This document shows, in pieces, positions 41,640 through 53,822 of a stretch of 64,000 nucleotides of DNA. Under the pieces are notes generated by a model, which saw nothing but the letters and a program-made list of their open reading frames with translations, was not told the origin of the DNA and ran no database searches. A program made the translations under genes and the position numbers. The stretch comes from Kuschelorhynchus macadamiae. Taxonomy: Eukaryota; Arthropoda; Insecta; Coleoptera; Curculionidae. The DNA is taken from the NCBI GenBank assembly GCA_030620095.1, contig JAUTXW010000598.1, positions 2,133,001 through 2,197,000 on the forward strand, in the 5' to 3' direction. The number at the start of each line of letters is the position of its first letter. Position 1 is the first letter of the stretch.

Positions 41640-43478
41640 GGCGTGCGGGGGGAGTCTGATGTGGAATTTGTTACTGCTGATTGTGATTCCTCAACTAGTC
41701 GCTCTTATGAAACGGTGTTCAACGCGCTACGTTTTTATGTCATTATTATTTTTTGAGTATATAACGCACTAATTTTGCTAAAAATAATAGTAAAATTAAC
41801 TAAATAATGTGAATTTATATAAAACATACTACATTTTTATAATAAAAATGTAGATTATAAAATGCTTAATATTTTTAAAATATTTTTATTTATAAGTAAA
41901 TTGATTGAAAAATGTAGGTGAAACGGTGCTACACCCGCGTCCCCTGGCGAGCCGTCACTGAATCTATAATAGAAGGCGTTTCAAAAATTCTATGTTTTTT
42001 TTTTAGAAAGCATTGTTTCACTTCAGAAATGATTGGCTGAAAGAGCTTTTCTTTGCCTTCCTATTTTTTTCGCCATGATTATTTTGAGCCAGAACTCTGA
42101 TAAGTTAGTTTAGGTTTTAGAAATTCATATAGAAGGTACTTTTACCCTATTTAGACGAAAATGTAAGAACTCTAGGCGATACCTATGAAGTATTTATTAA
42201 TTAAGGGTTCAGGGTGCGTCTATGACGAAGCGTTGCATTTCAGCCAACCAGAGGCAGTTCTTGTCAATTTAGATGCCGACCTTTTTTCTGATTTCTAAAA
42301 CAAGATTCAGTCTGTGGTACAGTTCTGTTTATTACAGTTGATTTTAAATTCTTCTTTTGTTGTGGTTTATGGGGCTTTTCGTATACACTGGGTTAATAAA
42401 ATTGAGGGATTATCAAAGATATTTTATTTTCATTCTATGATTTATTTGGGGAGTAACTTTTACATACTGTCAAGAGTTAAATTCATGGTTTATTTAAAGA
42501 TTTTCCTTTTCTTTTCTTTTGCACTAAGTTTGGATATTTTTAAGTAAATACTAGTTTTTTTTTTTGTTTTAAGTATTATTTGTGTACAGTAAGTGAACTT
42601 TCTTTACGTTTGTTAATAGATCTTTAAGTTGTTTTAAAACCCAACTCTTTTATTTAAATAAACCACCTGCTAGTTAAAATAAATATATTCAAGAAGAACA
42701 TACCTTATTGCAGTTTGTTGTTGTTGGAGTTATAAGTAGCCGCTGAATTGGCGAGATAAAATGTTTGCTTAAATTTATACTAACAACTATATTTGATAAC
42801 AATGTAATATCTATATTTAATTTTTTTTTTCTGAAAATAGATTGTATATTAGTATACTAGTTTTAAAGAAATGATATTTCCCGCGAATAATTTATACTTA
42901 GGGAAGGAAAAACACAGTAACGTTGGACCTTTTAAAGCGTTTGATATTTAGAGTTGACCGTTTGGCGGAATTTTCGAAATATATCTGTAATCTACTCGAA
43001 AAGTTCCTGAGGTAAGTTGTGCTGGATCATTAGGCGTCGGTTGGAGCTGCCCCACGAAATCTGAATTGTGACACGTTTCCCCACCTACTGCTAGAATTTC
43101 AAGTATGAAGTAACTTACCTAATCGATTTTTGTTCGCACTTTTGACAAGCGGACATACATATATAGAGTACATACATCCAAAAACTCAAATATTTTGTAT
43201 CCGATGGGGTAAGTAATTTGTCCTTTGGCTCTAGGTCTATATAATATATGTGCTTATGATAGTTTTAGACATATAATATTAAGAAAAATACTTTTTAAGA
43301 GAAATTTAATTAAACATTTACCTAAACTTTTTATAGAAAACACAGAGCCATAAAGCCAAAAAAATTTCTTATATTATTGGATTCTTATATTGTTATGTTA
43401 TGAGACTGTTTAGTCAGGTCTAAAAAATTAAACATTAATAAAACAAAAGATATTTCAACTAACAGTAATAACACTTAC
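41640..43478. other. Intron, mostly unrecognised
   Basis: It contains the hAT-like end at 41946-41960 and the reverse arm (42890-43005) of the dispersed repeat also found at 36920-37030. No coding homology. A 77-codon plus-strand frame at 42314-42547 is hydrophobic and motif-free. Confidence 0.45.
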
Positions 43479-43623
43479 CAGATATGTTCAAATACTCTTC
43501 CCAATATTCCAGTAGCAGAGCGGCCTTGTTGATCTTTTCTTCCAACAACAAATTTTGGACGGTCGCCAACGTCTGTCGTTCTGCTTCTTTAGCGATTTCC
43601 TCTAAATGCCTACTATAGTTAGT
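43479..43623 (-). CDS. Mdn1: Probable midasin homologue, exon upstream of the Walker-B exons
   Basis: Acceptor TTCCTTTCAG at 43624, donor GTAAGTG at 43478, 145 bases. Read in phase 0 it gives TNYSRHLEEIAKEAERQTLA, TVQNLLLEEKINKAALLLEY, WEEYLNIS plus one base, which joins the next exon as Glu. It is helical, acidic and motif-free. Assignment depends on consensus splice sites, same strand and phase match with the exon at 25889-26115. The sequence alone does not identify the family, hence lower confidence. No further upstream exon was found to 64000. Confidence 0.6.
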
Positions 43624-44594
43624 CTGAAAGGAAATAAGAACTGTTATAAAGCTAAAAATCTTTAACCGGTCGTTAATTAATAAAATAGCCACTTTTTTAT
43701 ATGTAATAGTCTATGTCCTCTTAGGCTGTGTCGAAAAAAAGACATATCAAACATAAGTCTTAGTAAAGAATAATTTTAGTAATGCTTACATTCGTCAAAA
43801 ACTCTGAAAAAAGTATATTTTTTATTATGTTTTTAGTTTTGTTAGTTTATGTGATTATATCAAAATATCTCACTTATCACTTGATTAAACCTAATGTCAT
43901 TAAATTGTTTAGTAAAGCGACCATTGATTTTTATTTGTTAGAATTGCTACTGAAATATTGTTTTCAGTTTTTCAGTTTTCAGCAAACAACTTTCAATCTG
44001 TGAGGAATTTTAATAGTGACATATTTAGAAAAAAAGTTTTGCTTTATAATTTTGCATTGATTGCAAAACAAATATATAGAAGCTTACATTTAAAATAAAA
44101 AAAATAAAGCTCTTTAAAGTTCGGTGAGTTTAACAATAGACCAATATAGCTACGCAGTAAATCGAACAAGACATGGCAACGTTCAGGCCCCCGTAAATGG
44201 ATGAAAAGCCTGCATCCATCCGAAAAATTAACGCGTAATATTGCCAAGTGTGGTGAGGAAGCCGACAGACGAGAGTAGCGACCGCAGACTTTTGCCAAAG
44301 ATAATTTGCGGCTATCCTCCGATGTATATATTTATCTATGGTGGCTATATTAACCATTATTAACCTATATTAACCTCTGGGAACGACATGGATTCATCCA
44401 AAAAATGATTTTAGTTACTCGTTACAAAAATAACTATTTTGCAATTTATATTCTTTCCGCCAAATTTTTTTGATTATGAAAAACACGCTGGTTTTATTTA
44501 CGATGTGTTTAGTAAGAAGTAATTATTTAGCTTCTTGTTGATTACCTAATTTAAAAAAGTAACAATTACTTTTTGACTTTTTGCAAAAAATATA
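43624..44594. other. Intron sequence, nothing recognised
   Basis: AT-rich. The slightly GC-richer part at 44130-44330 has no motif I recognise. Confidence 0.45.
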
Positions 44595-45143
44595 CAGGGT
44601 GAGACATTATATTTTGACATCTACCTACAGGGTTTATTGACGAAGATAAAGAAAAAGTGTACATATAAAAACTTTAGGGTCTCTTTTAAACCGCCAGAAT
44701 CGGTTATGAAAAAAACAAACAACTATCGCATGCCTATACATGCCCTAAAAATATAACAAATACGTTTTTTTATCTGGTACACCCTGTATTTTTATGATTT
44801 TTATAAATGTTCTTTTTCTCCTGATTTTAAAAAATATATAATTTGACTACCGTTTTTTAATTATTTTGGTTTAACTGTAACAAGTTTTGCATTACAGTAT
44901 AATTTTTGCCTGGTAAGTAATGTTGCAGTTCAACTAAAATAATTAATAAACGCCTTACGCCAATAGAATCAAATTATATATTTTTGAAATCCGTAGAGAA
45001 TATATAGGGTATTCCATTAAAAAAAACGTATTTCCTACCATACAATTTTCGTATTTACACTTTTTCTCTATCTTTGTTAATAAATAACCCTGTAGGTGGG
45101 TGTCATAATATATTAACTCAAGCCGTACATGTTCTCCTTCCTG
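44595..45143. mobile_element. Mariner-type MITE, 549 bases
   Basis: CAGGGTGAGACATTATATTT at the left and an inverted CAGGAAGGAGAAC end at the right, each flanked by TA. The inverted arms share CTACCTACAGGGTT and AGAGAAAAAGTGTA-type blocks over about 100 bases. The interior is AT-rich and non-coding. Confidence 0.65.
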
Positions 45144-46799
45144 TATAAGTTAATAGGCTTAAAACTGCTTTTTGATTAAAATAATATTTAGCCTTGTTTT
45201 TTTTGATTTAGTTATTCAGGGTTTTATAGGAGTAAGTTTGTTTTCTATTAAAACGTATGCTTACTTCTACAAACTTTCTTTCAAGCTAACCTGTATCAAA
45301 TTTCAACCCCAAAGATTAACTGCTAAATTCAATGTTCCTTTTTTAACTAAGAGATCTCTTCTAATATTTAGTTATTGGCAACGCCGCGTCTCGAATGGAT
45401 CTTTGGTTTAACAGTTAATTTCCGAGACCCTGTATAATTTAGGTCGACCAAACATGGCCAGCGGAATTGCTACACGTTACTTAGTAAGTTATTGCTAATT
45501 TTAGTAATTTTTAAAATCAATGGTGTACAACCGATTTTTTTTACGTTTTTTTCGCCTATGTCAGTCAACCGGTTTCAATAAAATTTTAGGGTTGTGGACA
45601 ACCACAGGGGACACCCAAATATGTCATAAGACGTCACACTATTTTGGGCCGCCCTGTAAAATCAAAAATATTTTTATAGAATGCACGTTAAGATACAGAC
45701 CCTGCATAAAAAGAATGCTTTATTGTTAACACACTGTATATTAAATTTATTTCTAAATAATATTTGCCAGGCTATAAAATGTCAAGGTAAAAGAATAACG
45801 GATAGTTTATGTTATACAGAGGGTTGCTTTATAACGGCCTTGTTTGTAGCCTTGTAGTACAAATTAGGTGAATTTAATTATTTACTTTCTCGCCATGTAA
45901 AAAACACCGTAAATTTTAAAATAGACGTAACTCCAAAGTCCTTGAGTATTAACTCCTGTTATTAAGACTTTTTTGCATTAAATAAGCTAAATTTTTACCT
46001 CTTCAAACGTTTGTAGTCATTTTCATATCACTCTGTACATTTTTAAACTATCTTTTTTCGTGTTCGACCTTCTTTAAAACGTCAAAAAACCTCAAATATA
46101 TCTTAGAATCATATTCTATGTAGACGTAATTGTACAACTGGTACAATTTCTTATAAGATCCTTTTCAAAAGACTGTTAGAACATACGGCAAAAAAATCCA
46201 TTCACTTTTTATCTTGTTTTTCATTCAAACTTTTCCCACTGACCATTCTCAAATTTCATTTCGCTAAGGACTCTTCAAAGAGTTCTATTTTCAGCTCTAA
46301 GCCCTCGGAGCATTGATGGAGTTATTTTTTGGTAATTAACAAAGTTTGAGGTAGTTTATTTTAAGCAAGAAACTTGACCCGCTTTTAGACAGAGCTAATG
46401 CATTAGAAATGCTCGTTCTATGTACTTGGACTTTTTCGCTACAGAAAAACAGCAAATAGGACAAGGAAGCGCTAAGTTTTTGAAGTATAGTGGGTTTTTC
46501 TTAGTAAATTAATATTGGATTTTGTGATCTTACGTCCTAAAAATGTAATAAAGTATACTCGGAGACGTGAGAAGCTGTTAAAAGATTTCAGTGCTTGTAA
46601 AGGTCCTTAGGAGAACATGTTATAATAATTACATGATATTTAGAAAATTAAAAATATTATAGATTAATGTACTAAATAAAAACAAAACAATTTTTACTTA
46701 AAACTTCCACTATACTAAAAAGAAAATACCTTTGGTTATATGTGTCGCCAACACTGTGGCTTCTTCATATGATACAATTAGAATGAAGTAAAATATTTT
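45144..46799. other. Intron, mostly unrecognised, with MITE-like debris
   Basis: ACCCTGTATAATTTAGG near 45429, GCCCTGTAAAATC near 45652 and ACACTGTATATTAA near 45730 look like mariner-type ends, but I cannot pair them. No coding homology. Confidence 0.35.
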
Positions 46800-47199
46800 A
46801 AATAAAATAAATAAATAAATGCTTTATTGTCAAAAAAATTTTACAATTTTGTGGACAAAGCTGTTGTAAAAAAAAATAGTTTACAAACATCAAAATTAGC
46901 AAACAAAACAAAACAAAAACACATCATAAATATTATAGAAAAATAATATTTAAATCAAGAATTTAGAATATTAATATAATAGAATCCTAAAAGAAGTACA
47001 TTAGAAATGTACTTTGTCAGTCGTACTATGTTATAAACATTTTCATAAATATAATGTAAAAAAAATAAAAAAGCAAAGTAAAAAATAAAAAATAAAAAAG
47101 TACGAAACAATTAAAAAAATACATATACAAAATTCGGTAAAAATGGTTGGTAATGGCAACTATCACACTAGGGGTTCATAAGGATAAATTTATGTGTTG

Positions 47200-49996
47200 T
47201 AAAACTCGTTCACGGTGTAGAAGGCGCTTTCCAGTAAGAATGACTTCAAAGCCTTGCGAAATGAAGTCAGAGATATTATGGATTTGATGTTAAATGGCAG
47301 GTGATTATGCATTTTTTTTTGCATTGTAGATTACTGATCTTTTAATTAACTCTGAGTGTGGGGTTGGAAGATAGAGATCGTGCTCAGTGTTTCTGAGAGG
47401 GTAGTTGTGAGAAGGTCTCTCTAATAGAGCAGGTGCGTGCTTACGAATTAAGCAAACCGATTCCAAAATGAATAAGCAAGGAAGGGTTAGTATTTTATAT
47501 CTTTTAAAGAAATCTCGGCAGTGAGTTCTACTGTTAAGTCTCAGTAGGTAACGAACAGCTCTTTTTTGTAGTATAAAAATTCGATCAAATTGAGTCGCAC
47601 AACATGTACCCCAGAATGGAATAGCATATCTGAGGTGCGACTCAACAAGAGCAAAATAAACAGTTCTAGAGGTAGAAAAGCTAAGCTCCTCGGAAACAGA
47701 TCTTAACGCACAGCAAGCAGAACCCAACTTCCTTGATAAAGCGTCGATATGTGGATCCCATTTTAAAGAATCATCTACAAGAAGCCCTAGAAATTTTACA
47801 GAGTTTACGACATCAATAGTGGTGCCATTAAGGTCAAAAGGTTGCAGCGTGTTTTTATAAGACAAGACTTTCGTTTTAGAAATGTTCAAACATAGGAGAT
47901 TAGAATCGCACCAGGATTTAATGGTGATTAGGTCATTAGATACAATCCTATGTAGGTCCGTGACATCTGGGTGGCTCCACGTAAAGCTGGTATCGTCCGC
48001 AAAGAGACATATTTTTCCACTAATGTTTAAATTAGCCATGTCGTTTATGAACAGAAGAAACAAGATAGGGCCTAGTACCGAGCCTTGAGGCACTCCATAT
48101 TCCATTGGCCTACAAGAAGGCATCCTGTTGTCAACTTTCACAACTTGATTTCTGTTGCTAAGATATGACTTAAACCAATCGAGAGGAGCCCCTCTAAATC
48201 CATAGTACTGCAGCTTGTTAGTTAATATATTATGATTCACACAATCGAAAGCTTTGGAAAAATCACAGAAAATTGTTGCCGTAGCGTGATGGTTGTTTAG
48301 GCTGGAGTAAACTCTATTAAGAAGGGAAAACATGGCATCGCTTGTGCATTTGTTACTTAAAAATCCAAATTGATGTTTTGTAAGTATTTCATATCTAGAC
48401 AGAAATGATAAAAGCCTTTTTTTAACCAGTCTTTCGATGATCTTAGATAGCGTATGGAGAAGTGCAATTGGGCGATAGTTCGAAGCTTCTTCTGAAACAC
48501 CTCCTTTGTGAAGAGGTATGATTATTGCAGTTTTAAGGCAGCTTGGAAAAGTACCATTTTGGAAAGACATATTTATCAAAGCAGTCAGATGCTCTAGAGT
48601 GCACTCCGGCAGACTTGAATACATTTTTAAAGTAAGCCCATCAATTCCCGAGGAAGATTTATTTTTGATATCATTAATTGTACTGCGAAGTTCTGATAAA
48701 ACTACTGGTGAAAAGAAGAAACTGTGCAGGTTTACCCTATGATTAGAGAGATATGAAATTGGGTCATTAGATTGAGATACGGATTTAGTCAAATCTTTGG
48801 CTACATTTACAAAATAATTGTTTAGGTCCTCAGGAGAGGTAAGGATAGTGTTGGATAAAGGAGTTTTGTTTCTTAAATCATTTACGATAGACCAGGTTTC
48901 TTTAGCTACATTTTTGGCGTTAGAAAGTCTATTATTGTAATAAATATCTTTGGCGGCTTTAATAGTCTTATGATAAATTTTTCTGTATGATTTTACATAA
49001 TTATGAAAAAAGACACTGTCCGAAAATTTCTTTAAATGAGATAGTGACCGCATATTCTTAGAAGATATACGTAAACCTTTAGTGGACCAGGGTTTACTTC
49101 TTTTATTTTTGATAGGCCTAAGAGGAAAAGATTCAGAAGCTATATTAGTTAGAATTTTTATAAAACGAGAAAATTCAGTGTCGACATCATAAGTGTGAGA
49201 GTCCCAGTCAGTTATTTGACATAGGTGTTTGAAATTAATGAAATTTCTAACCGAAAAAATACGGCCTACTTGTCTAGAGGAATTTTTGGCTTTGGATGTA
49301 ATTGAAAATTTTGTGAAAATTGCTTCATGATCGGAGAAACCTGGACTTAAGACATTACATTCGACGGAGCTAGGATCGAAAGAAGACACAACGTAATCTA
49401 TAGTACTGGCACTTGTCTTAGTAATTCTGGTTGGTGAGTTGACGTGCATGGCAATTCCTAATGACTCAAAGATGGACTGAAGACATTCCTGAGCAGCACA
49501 CACACTGGAAAAGTCAATATTGAAATCGCCACATAAGATTAATTTGCTTTTTACAGGAAGGGACTCGAGCAAACTTAGAAGGTTATGGCAGAATAATTGC
49601 ACATCAGCATCAGGTGTTCTATAAATACAAATAATATAAAGGTCATAAGTATTGTGATAAACGATAGAAAATTCAAATATTTTTTTCAGATAATAAATGA
49701 TTATACTTTGATATTTCGGAAAAATCGTTGTTTAAAGACATTATCATGGTGCCTCCATGAGTTAAATTAGTTCTATTAAATCTGGCAATTGTGGTATAGT
49801 TTTTAATAAAAACAGGTTGATTGATATTTAGCCAGTGCTCAGTGATGGCAATGACGTCTGGAAAATTTAGCTCTTCTAACAAAAGATATAATTCGTCTGT
49901 TTTATGTCTTAAGGACTGAATATTAAGAAAAAAAAAAAGATTAAAATTACTATTGGTCAATTTTCTAGAGGGTGCTAGATCCTCTTTTCGCGTCAT
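47200..49996 (-). pseudogene. LINE ORF2: endonuclease and reverse transcriptase, two frameshifts
   Basis: 49996-49673: QSLRHKTDELYLLLEELNFP, ITEHWLNIN. A frameshift near 49675, then 49602-47305 open for 765 codons: LCGDFNIDFSSVCA, TRITKTSASTIDYVV, PGFSDHEAIFTKF, KPWSTKGL, IIIPLHKGGVSEEASNYRP, HQFGFLSNKCTSDAM, FCDFSKAFDCVNHNILTNKL, GVPQGSVLGPILFLLFINDM, CLFADDTSFTW. A second frameshift near 47310 hits a T-run. The C-terminus NNLPFNIKSI and VNEFYNT follows. Only two indels separate it from an intact protein, so it is relatively young. Confidence 0.88.
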
Positions 49997-50001
49997 ATTG
50001 A

Positions 50002-50880
50002 CTAAAAATTTTTACTTTTTGATGGTGAACCACTAGAATAATATTTACCAGTACTTTCACGAATTTTTTGGAGCCGTAAAATTTTTTCCGAGGAGTAGAA
50101 AGATCTATACGCTGCAAGGTCTGAGTCCACTTCAGATGAACCAATCCCATAGGCATCGTGGAAGCGATAATACAACTTGCGCAGGGAGTCCTTGTCACTG
50201 GGAAGGCCTTCTGAAGCTAGCAATAATTTAATACTAGTACTTGTATGCCCCTCAAAACACACACTAGATGGCTGGTCGTGTAGATAAGCAAGAAATAGCC
50301 TTAAGGTCTTTAGTAAGGAAGGATCCCTTTATCTGGCTAATATATAGCGACCATTTGCTTTATCCGAATCTTGGGACAGCCGCACTCTTGGTGGAGTCAT
50401 TGGATCAAACTGCAAAAAATCATCTTTTCTTGCAGTTTTCTCCATGCTTAATTTAGAACCCTCCAGTGCCAATGACCTACAAGCTGCTATGGCCTCCCTG
50501 TCAGAGCCAATCATGACTGACTTTGGTGGAGACAGCCCCCGGCTCTTTGGGATATCTATATTGACATCTTGATGACTAGAAGATGAGACATTATGGGCTG
50601 TGGAAGTGGGCGGCGTTTGGATAAGGGTTGGTGAAACTGAATCATTGGTAGGATCAATTATGGTACCAGGTGGCCACAGACTAGCGTTCTTAAGCTGAAT
50701 TAAGTGATCTTTATTTTGCACCCCAATTTTAAAATCGGAGCGCAAAGTGTCTGCACTCTTAAGCATAGGAAAACAACGCACAAAATTCGTGGTTCCTAAT
50801 TTTTCTTTGATGTAGTGTACAAGCTGATTTGATTTATACGTGGACGGAATTAAGGATACCACTACATAATGCCATTTCTC
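50002..50880 (-). pseudogene. LINE ORF1, C-terminal part
   Basis: Minus strand: EKWHYVVVSLIPSTYKSNQL, VHYIKEKLGTTNFVRCFPML (the RRM-like part), then a Ser/Thr/Pro-rich linker to about 50330. 50262-50002 follows with HTSTSIKLLLASEGLPSD and FHDAYGIGSSEVDSDLAAYR. It parallels ORF1 at 12000-11139 (HYVVVRNLPAGF, LASEGIPIDYRTLHKIYFDF). The PHD-like N-terminus is lost by truncation. Confidence 0.8.
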
Positions 50881-50944
50881 TATAATGGGTGTTTTGTTGG
50901 GCTGTGTACCTAGTGTATAATGGGTTTGTCTAATGTTTACCTAA

Positions 50945-51905
50945 ATCTACTTTAACGAAACATATTTAATAGAAGCGAATTGCTCAGGTCAGTTTGATCC
51001 TTAAGTAATAAACCTATGTGTTTAAGTTTATTTATTTCTAAATATTCTAGAAAATTCAATTTTATGCGTTTCTTTTCTGTATGTAAAACTTTAAAATTGT
51101 TATTAAAATGATGATTACAATTAATTAAATGAGAAGCATAATTAGATCTGTCATCACCCTCGAGAAAGCACTTATAATGCTCATTTATCCTCTTCTCGAA
51201 ACTTCTACCTGTCTGTCCTATATACTTTTTGAGCAATATTTACAAGTTAATTTATAGACTCCTGATTTTTTACTTAAATGTGTTTTTGATTTGAATTATT
51301 AGTCTTATTTGCAACATTTGTATTTAGTTTTTTTTAAAAAGTTGCTTATTTTAATACTGGATTTTCCATAGTACGTAATACATTTACAGATAGCAGAAGG
51401 GTCTTTTGAACCGAGGTAAACCGAACAAAAAGCTTTTTTTCGTTAAAATGTTATCAACCATAGTTAAACTATAACCATTATTTATTGCAATGTGTTTAAT
51501 TAAGTTATGTTCATTTTGAAAATCTTGTTTATTTAGTGGTAATGTAATTAATCTATGGATCATACTATGAAAGGATGCTAACTTATGTTGCATTGGATGA
51601 CATGAAGTATATATAGTATGCATATGTTTATTGTTTTTCATTTTAATAGTTAAATCAAGAAAGTTAATAGGATCATTTGTTCTATTTTCTATAGTAAATT
51701 TTATATTGGTATATACATTATTTATGAATACAAGAAACATATTTAGTTGCCTTTCTGTTCCAGTGAAACAAGCTAAAATGTCATCTACGTACCTATGTCA
51801 ATAAAGAAATTTATTAAAAAGAGGGTGTTGGCTAATTTCTTTTTCTAGAAAATCCATAAATATTTCCGCTAATAAGGGACTAAATGGATTTCCCATTATT
51901 ACTTA
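50945..51905 (-). mobile_element. Penelope-like element (family D) fragment
   Basis: Minus strand: VIMGNPFSPLLAEIFMDFLE (about 51895-51840), HRYVDDILACFTGTERQL, NVYTNIKFTIENRTNDPINF, HSMIHRLITLPLNKQDF, IAINNGYSLTMVDNILTKKS. The nuclease part follows with KKYIGQTGRSFEKRINEHYK and CFLEGDDRSNYASHL, ending LLNMFR near 50952. RT then GIY-YIG order marks a PLE. Stops and frameshifts, and the RT start is absent. A TA tract adjoins it at 51907. Confidence 0.8.
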
Positions 51906-51906
51906 T

Positions 51907-51907
51907 A

Positions 51908-51961
<54 letters not shown>
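51907..51961. repeat. (TA)n microsatellite
   Basis: Uninterrupted TA units between the PLE fragment and the inverted repeat of the next mariner element, whose first base follows directly. Confidence 0.95.
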
Positions 51962-51963
<2 letters not shown>

Positions 51964-51967
<4 letters not shown>

Positions 51968-53375
51968 GTTTCACAACTTATTCACGAAATTTTAACCAAA
52001 TATGCACTGTTACGAAAGAAAAAAGATGGAATAAAAGTCCTGGACTGGTACCTGGAATTTTTTGTTTTTTTATATTGATAAGAACATGTAAATAATGTTT
52101 AATCTGTATCGTGAGTGATCTGAATGAACAACGGTCGATTTTTGTGAATTTAAAAAAAGCATTTTGCTAGTTTATGTTTTTCGATATTTATTAAATATGG
52201 CACATGTGTACAGTAATGAGGAGTTAGTGGATATTGTTTTAGCGTATGGAGAAGCAGGGCAAAATTCGCAAGCGGCTTCTCGTTTGTATGCAAACCGATT
52301 GCCGAATAGGCACATATCACATCCACAAACATTTACTTCAATTGTTTTACGTGCACGTGCTAGTGGAGATTTGCGCCCCAGACGTGGGGATTGTGGAAGA
52401 AAATCCAGGAATAAGCACAAGGAGGTTAGCCCAACAGGTACCAGAAGTCTCACATGCGACAGCGTGGCGCATATTACATGAAGCCCAACTGTACCCTTAT
52501 CACGTCTAGACAGTCCAGGCGTTGCTACACACAGATTACCCCCTCAGAATAAGATTTTGTGAGTGGTTGTTGCAAAAAAATGCTCGAAATGCCTGTTTTA
52601 CAGCTGATATTTTCGCCACCAATGAATCAATTTTTACTCGTAATGGTATAACCAATCTTCACAATACACACGTTTGGTCCTTTGAAAATCCTCACGCAAT
52701 AGTCCAGACAAACTTCCAACATCGTTTTTCTTTAAACATGTGGGCAGGTATTGTCGATGAACGTCTAATTGGACCGTTCATATTGCAAGATCGGATGGAT
52801 GGTCACCAGTATTTGGAATTTCTTCGGAATGATTTGCCGGTCCTTCTTGAAGATGTGCCATTGGCGGTCTGAGCAAGGATGTGGTTTCTGCACGATGGGC
52901 CACCTCCGCATTTTCATTTAAAAGGTCGTAATTTTTTGAATGAGGTACAGCAGATACGCTGGATCGGTAGGGGTGGACCGATTGCGTGGCCTCCACGGTC
53001 TCCCGATCTAAATCCTCTGGACTTCTTTTTATGGGGATACTTGAAAAACGAGGTATACCGTACTCCAGTTCACAATATTGAAGATCTGCGTGACCGAATC
53101 ACAGTGGCTGCCGATAATTTGAGACTTCAAGCACAGCAGGAAGGAGGTGTATTTCAGTTAGTGCGCCGAAATTGGATTAGGCGCGCCCAAGCTTGCATTG
53201 AAGCCAATGGAAACAATTTTGAACAGCCTTTATAAGTAAGTGAACTGGTAAACTGTATTATTTTATTATCTCGATTTCTGTACGACTTTTATTACATTTT
53301 TTTTTTTGAGAAATCAACTTCTTTCGTAACAGTGCATATGTGGTTAAAATTTCGTGGATAAGTTGTGAAACACTC
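51964..53375 (+). mobile_element. Mariner-type element with 59-bp terminal inverted repeats (mariner-3)
   Basis: GGGTGTTTCACAACTTATTC at the left and GAGTGTTTCACAACTTATCC (inverted) at the right continue as inverted repeats to GTTACGAAAG, about 59 bases with a few mismatches. Unlike the other copies here, the repeats are short and stay outside the coding region. The left end adjoins a TA tract, but the right flank is not TA. Confidence 0.85.
52197..53235 (+). pseudogene. DD41D-type mariner transposase, broken
   Basis: The start MAHVYSNEELVDIVLAYGEA is at 52197. A frameshift near 52370 leads to GICAPDVGIVEENPGISTRR and VSHATAWRILHEAQLYPYHV. After a stop comes HTDYPLRIRFCEWLLQKNAR, FATNESIFTRNGITNLHNTH, WSFENPHAI. 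A second stop follows PVLLEDVPLAV, then MWFLHDGPPPHFHLKGRNFL, WPPRSPDLNPLDFFLWGYLK. The first catalytic Asp is replaced by Asn (TNES for TDES). Second and third Asp are 41 residues apart. Confidence 0.85.
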
Positions 53376-53402
53376 GGCAGGAACACCCTTGCCTTTCTCA
53401 AA

Positions 53403-53664
53403 AATTTTTTATCCATGAAACGTAATTAATCATTTAAAATTAAAATCTTAATAAAGAACAAATTTCACTTATTTTTACGAACATACGAAAATAACAAAAA
53501 AGACGACAACAACATATCGTTTGCTGCTCGCTCTTGGGCGATATCACACTGTGATGTTGTTGTCTTTTTTGTTATTTTCGTATGTTCGTAAAAATAAGTG
53601 AAATTTGTTCTTTATTAAGATTTTAATTTTAAATGATTAATTACGTTTCATGGATAAAAATTTT
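53403..53664. repeat. Near-perfect palindrome with about 110-base arms
   Basis: Arms 53403-53515 and 53554-53664 are reverse complements with one small indel (GACGACAACAACAT and ATGTTGTTGTC), around a 38-base spacer containing GCTCGCTCTTGGGCGATATC. No coding potential and no recognised transposon ends. It could be a foldback or MITE element. Confidence 0.9.
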
Positions 53665-53820
53665 TTTTTTAAAACGTCAAAAATGATATTTTTTAAAAAT
53701 TGACAATATATGTGACACTACCAAAACCTCAGTCACAATTACTTTCTTTTTTCGGACCTATACCCAAGAAAATTATATATGTTAACAATATAAAAGGAAG
53801 GTCAAGAAACTCTTACCAAA

Positions 53821-53822
<2 letters not shown>

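Larger units (their letters stand above)
46800..50935 (-). mobile_element. CR1/Jockey-like LINE, 5' truncated in ORF1
   Basis: Minus strand: ORF1 C-terminal half 50880-50002, ORF2 49996-47200, 3' UTR with AATAAAGC near 46825 and a TTTATTTATTTATTTTATTT tail at 46800-46823. Gene order and proteins match the nested LINE at 7830-12944, but the two differ enough to be separate subfamilies. It is truncated at about 50935, where a PLE follows. Confidence 0.85.

Noticed and set aside
37604..41960. A single hAT element bounded by CAGTAGCGGCTCGTGG and GGCGAGCCGTCACTG with the Jockey LINE and a mariner piece inside
   Set aside because: The ends resemble each other and the hAT end at 5187-5201, but the eight flanking bases agree at only about half of the positions (AATCACAT and AATCTATA). 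No hAT coding sequence lies between, so pairing the two ends is not supported.
44130..44360. Slightly GC-richer block as a possible additional midasin exon
   Set aside because: Both strands are interrupted by stops in the relevant frames, with no consensus acceptor and donor pair and no midasin-like sequence.
47882..48742. Plus-strand open frames over the LINE at 46800-50935
   Set aside because: They are the antisense of an ORF2 with clear endonuclease and RT motifs. No independent motif.
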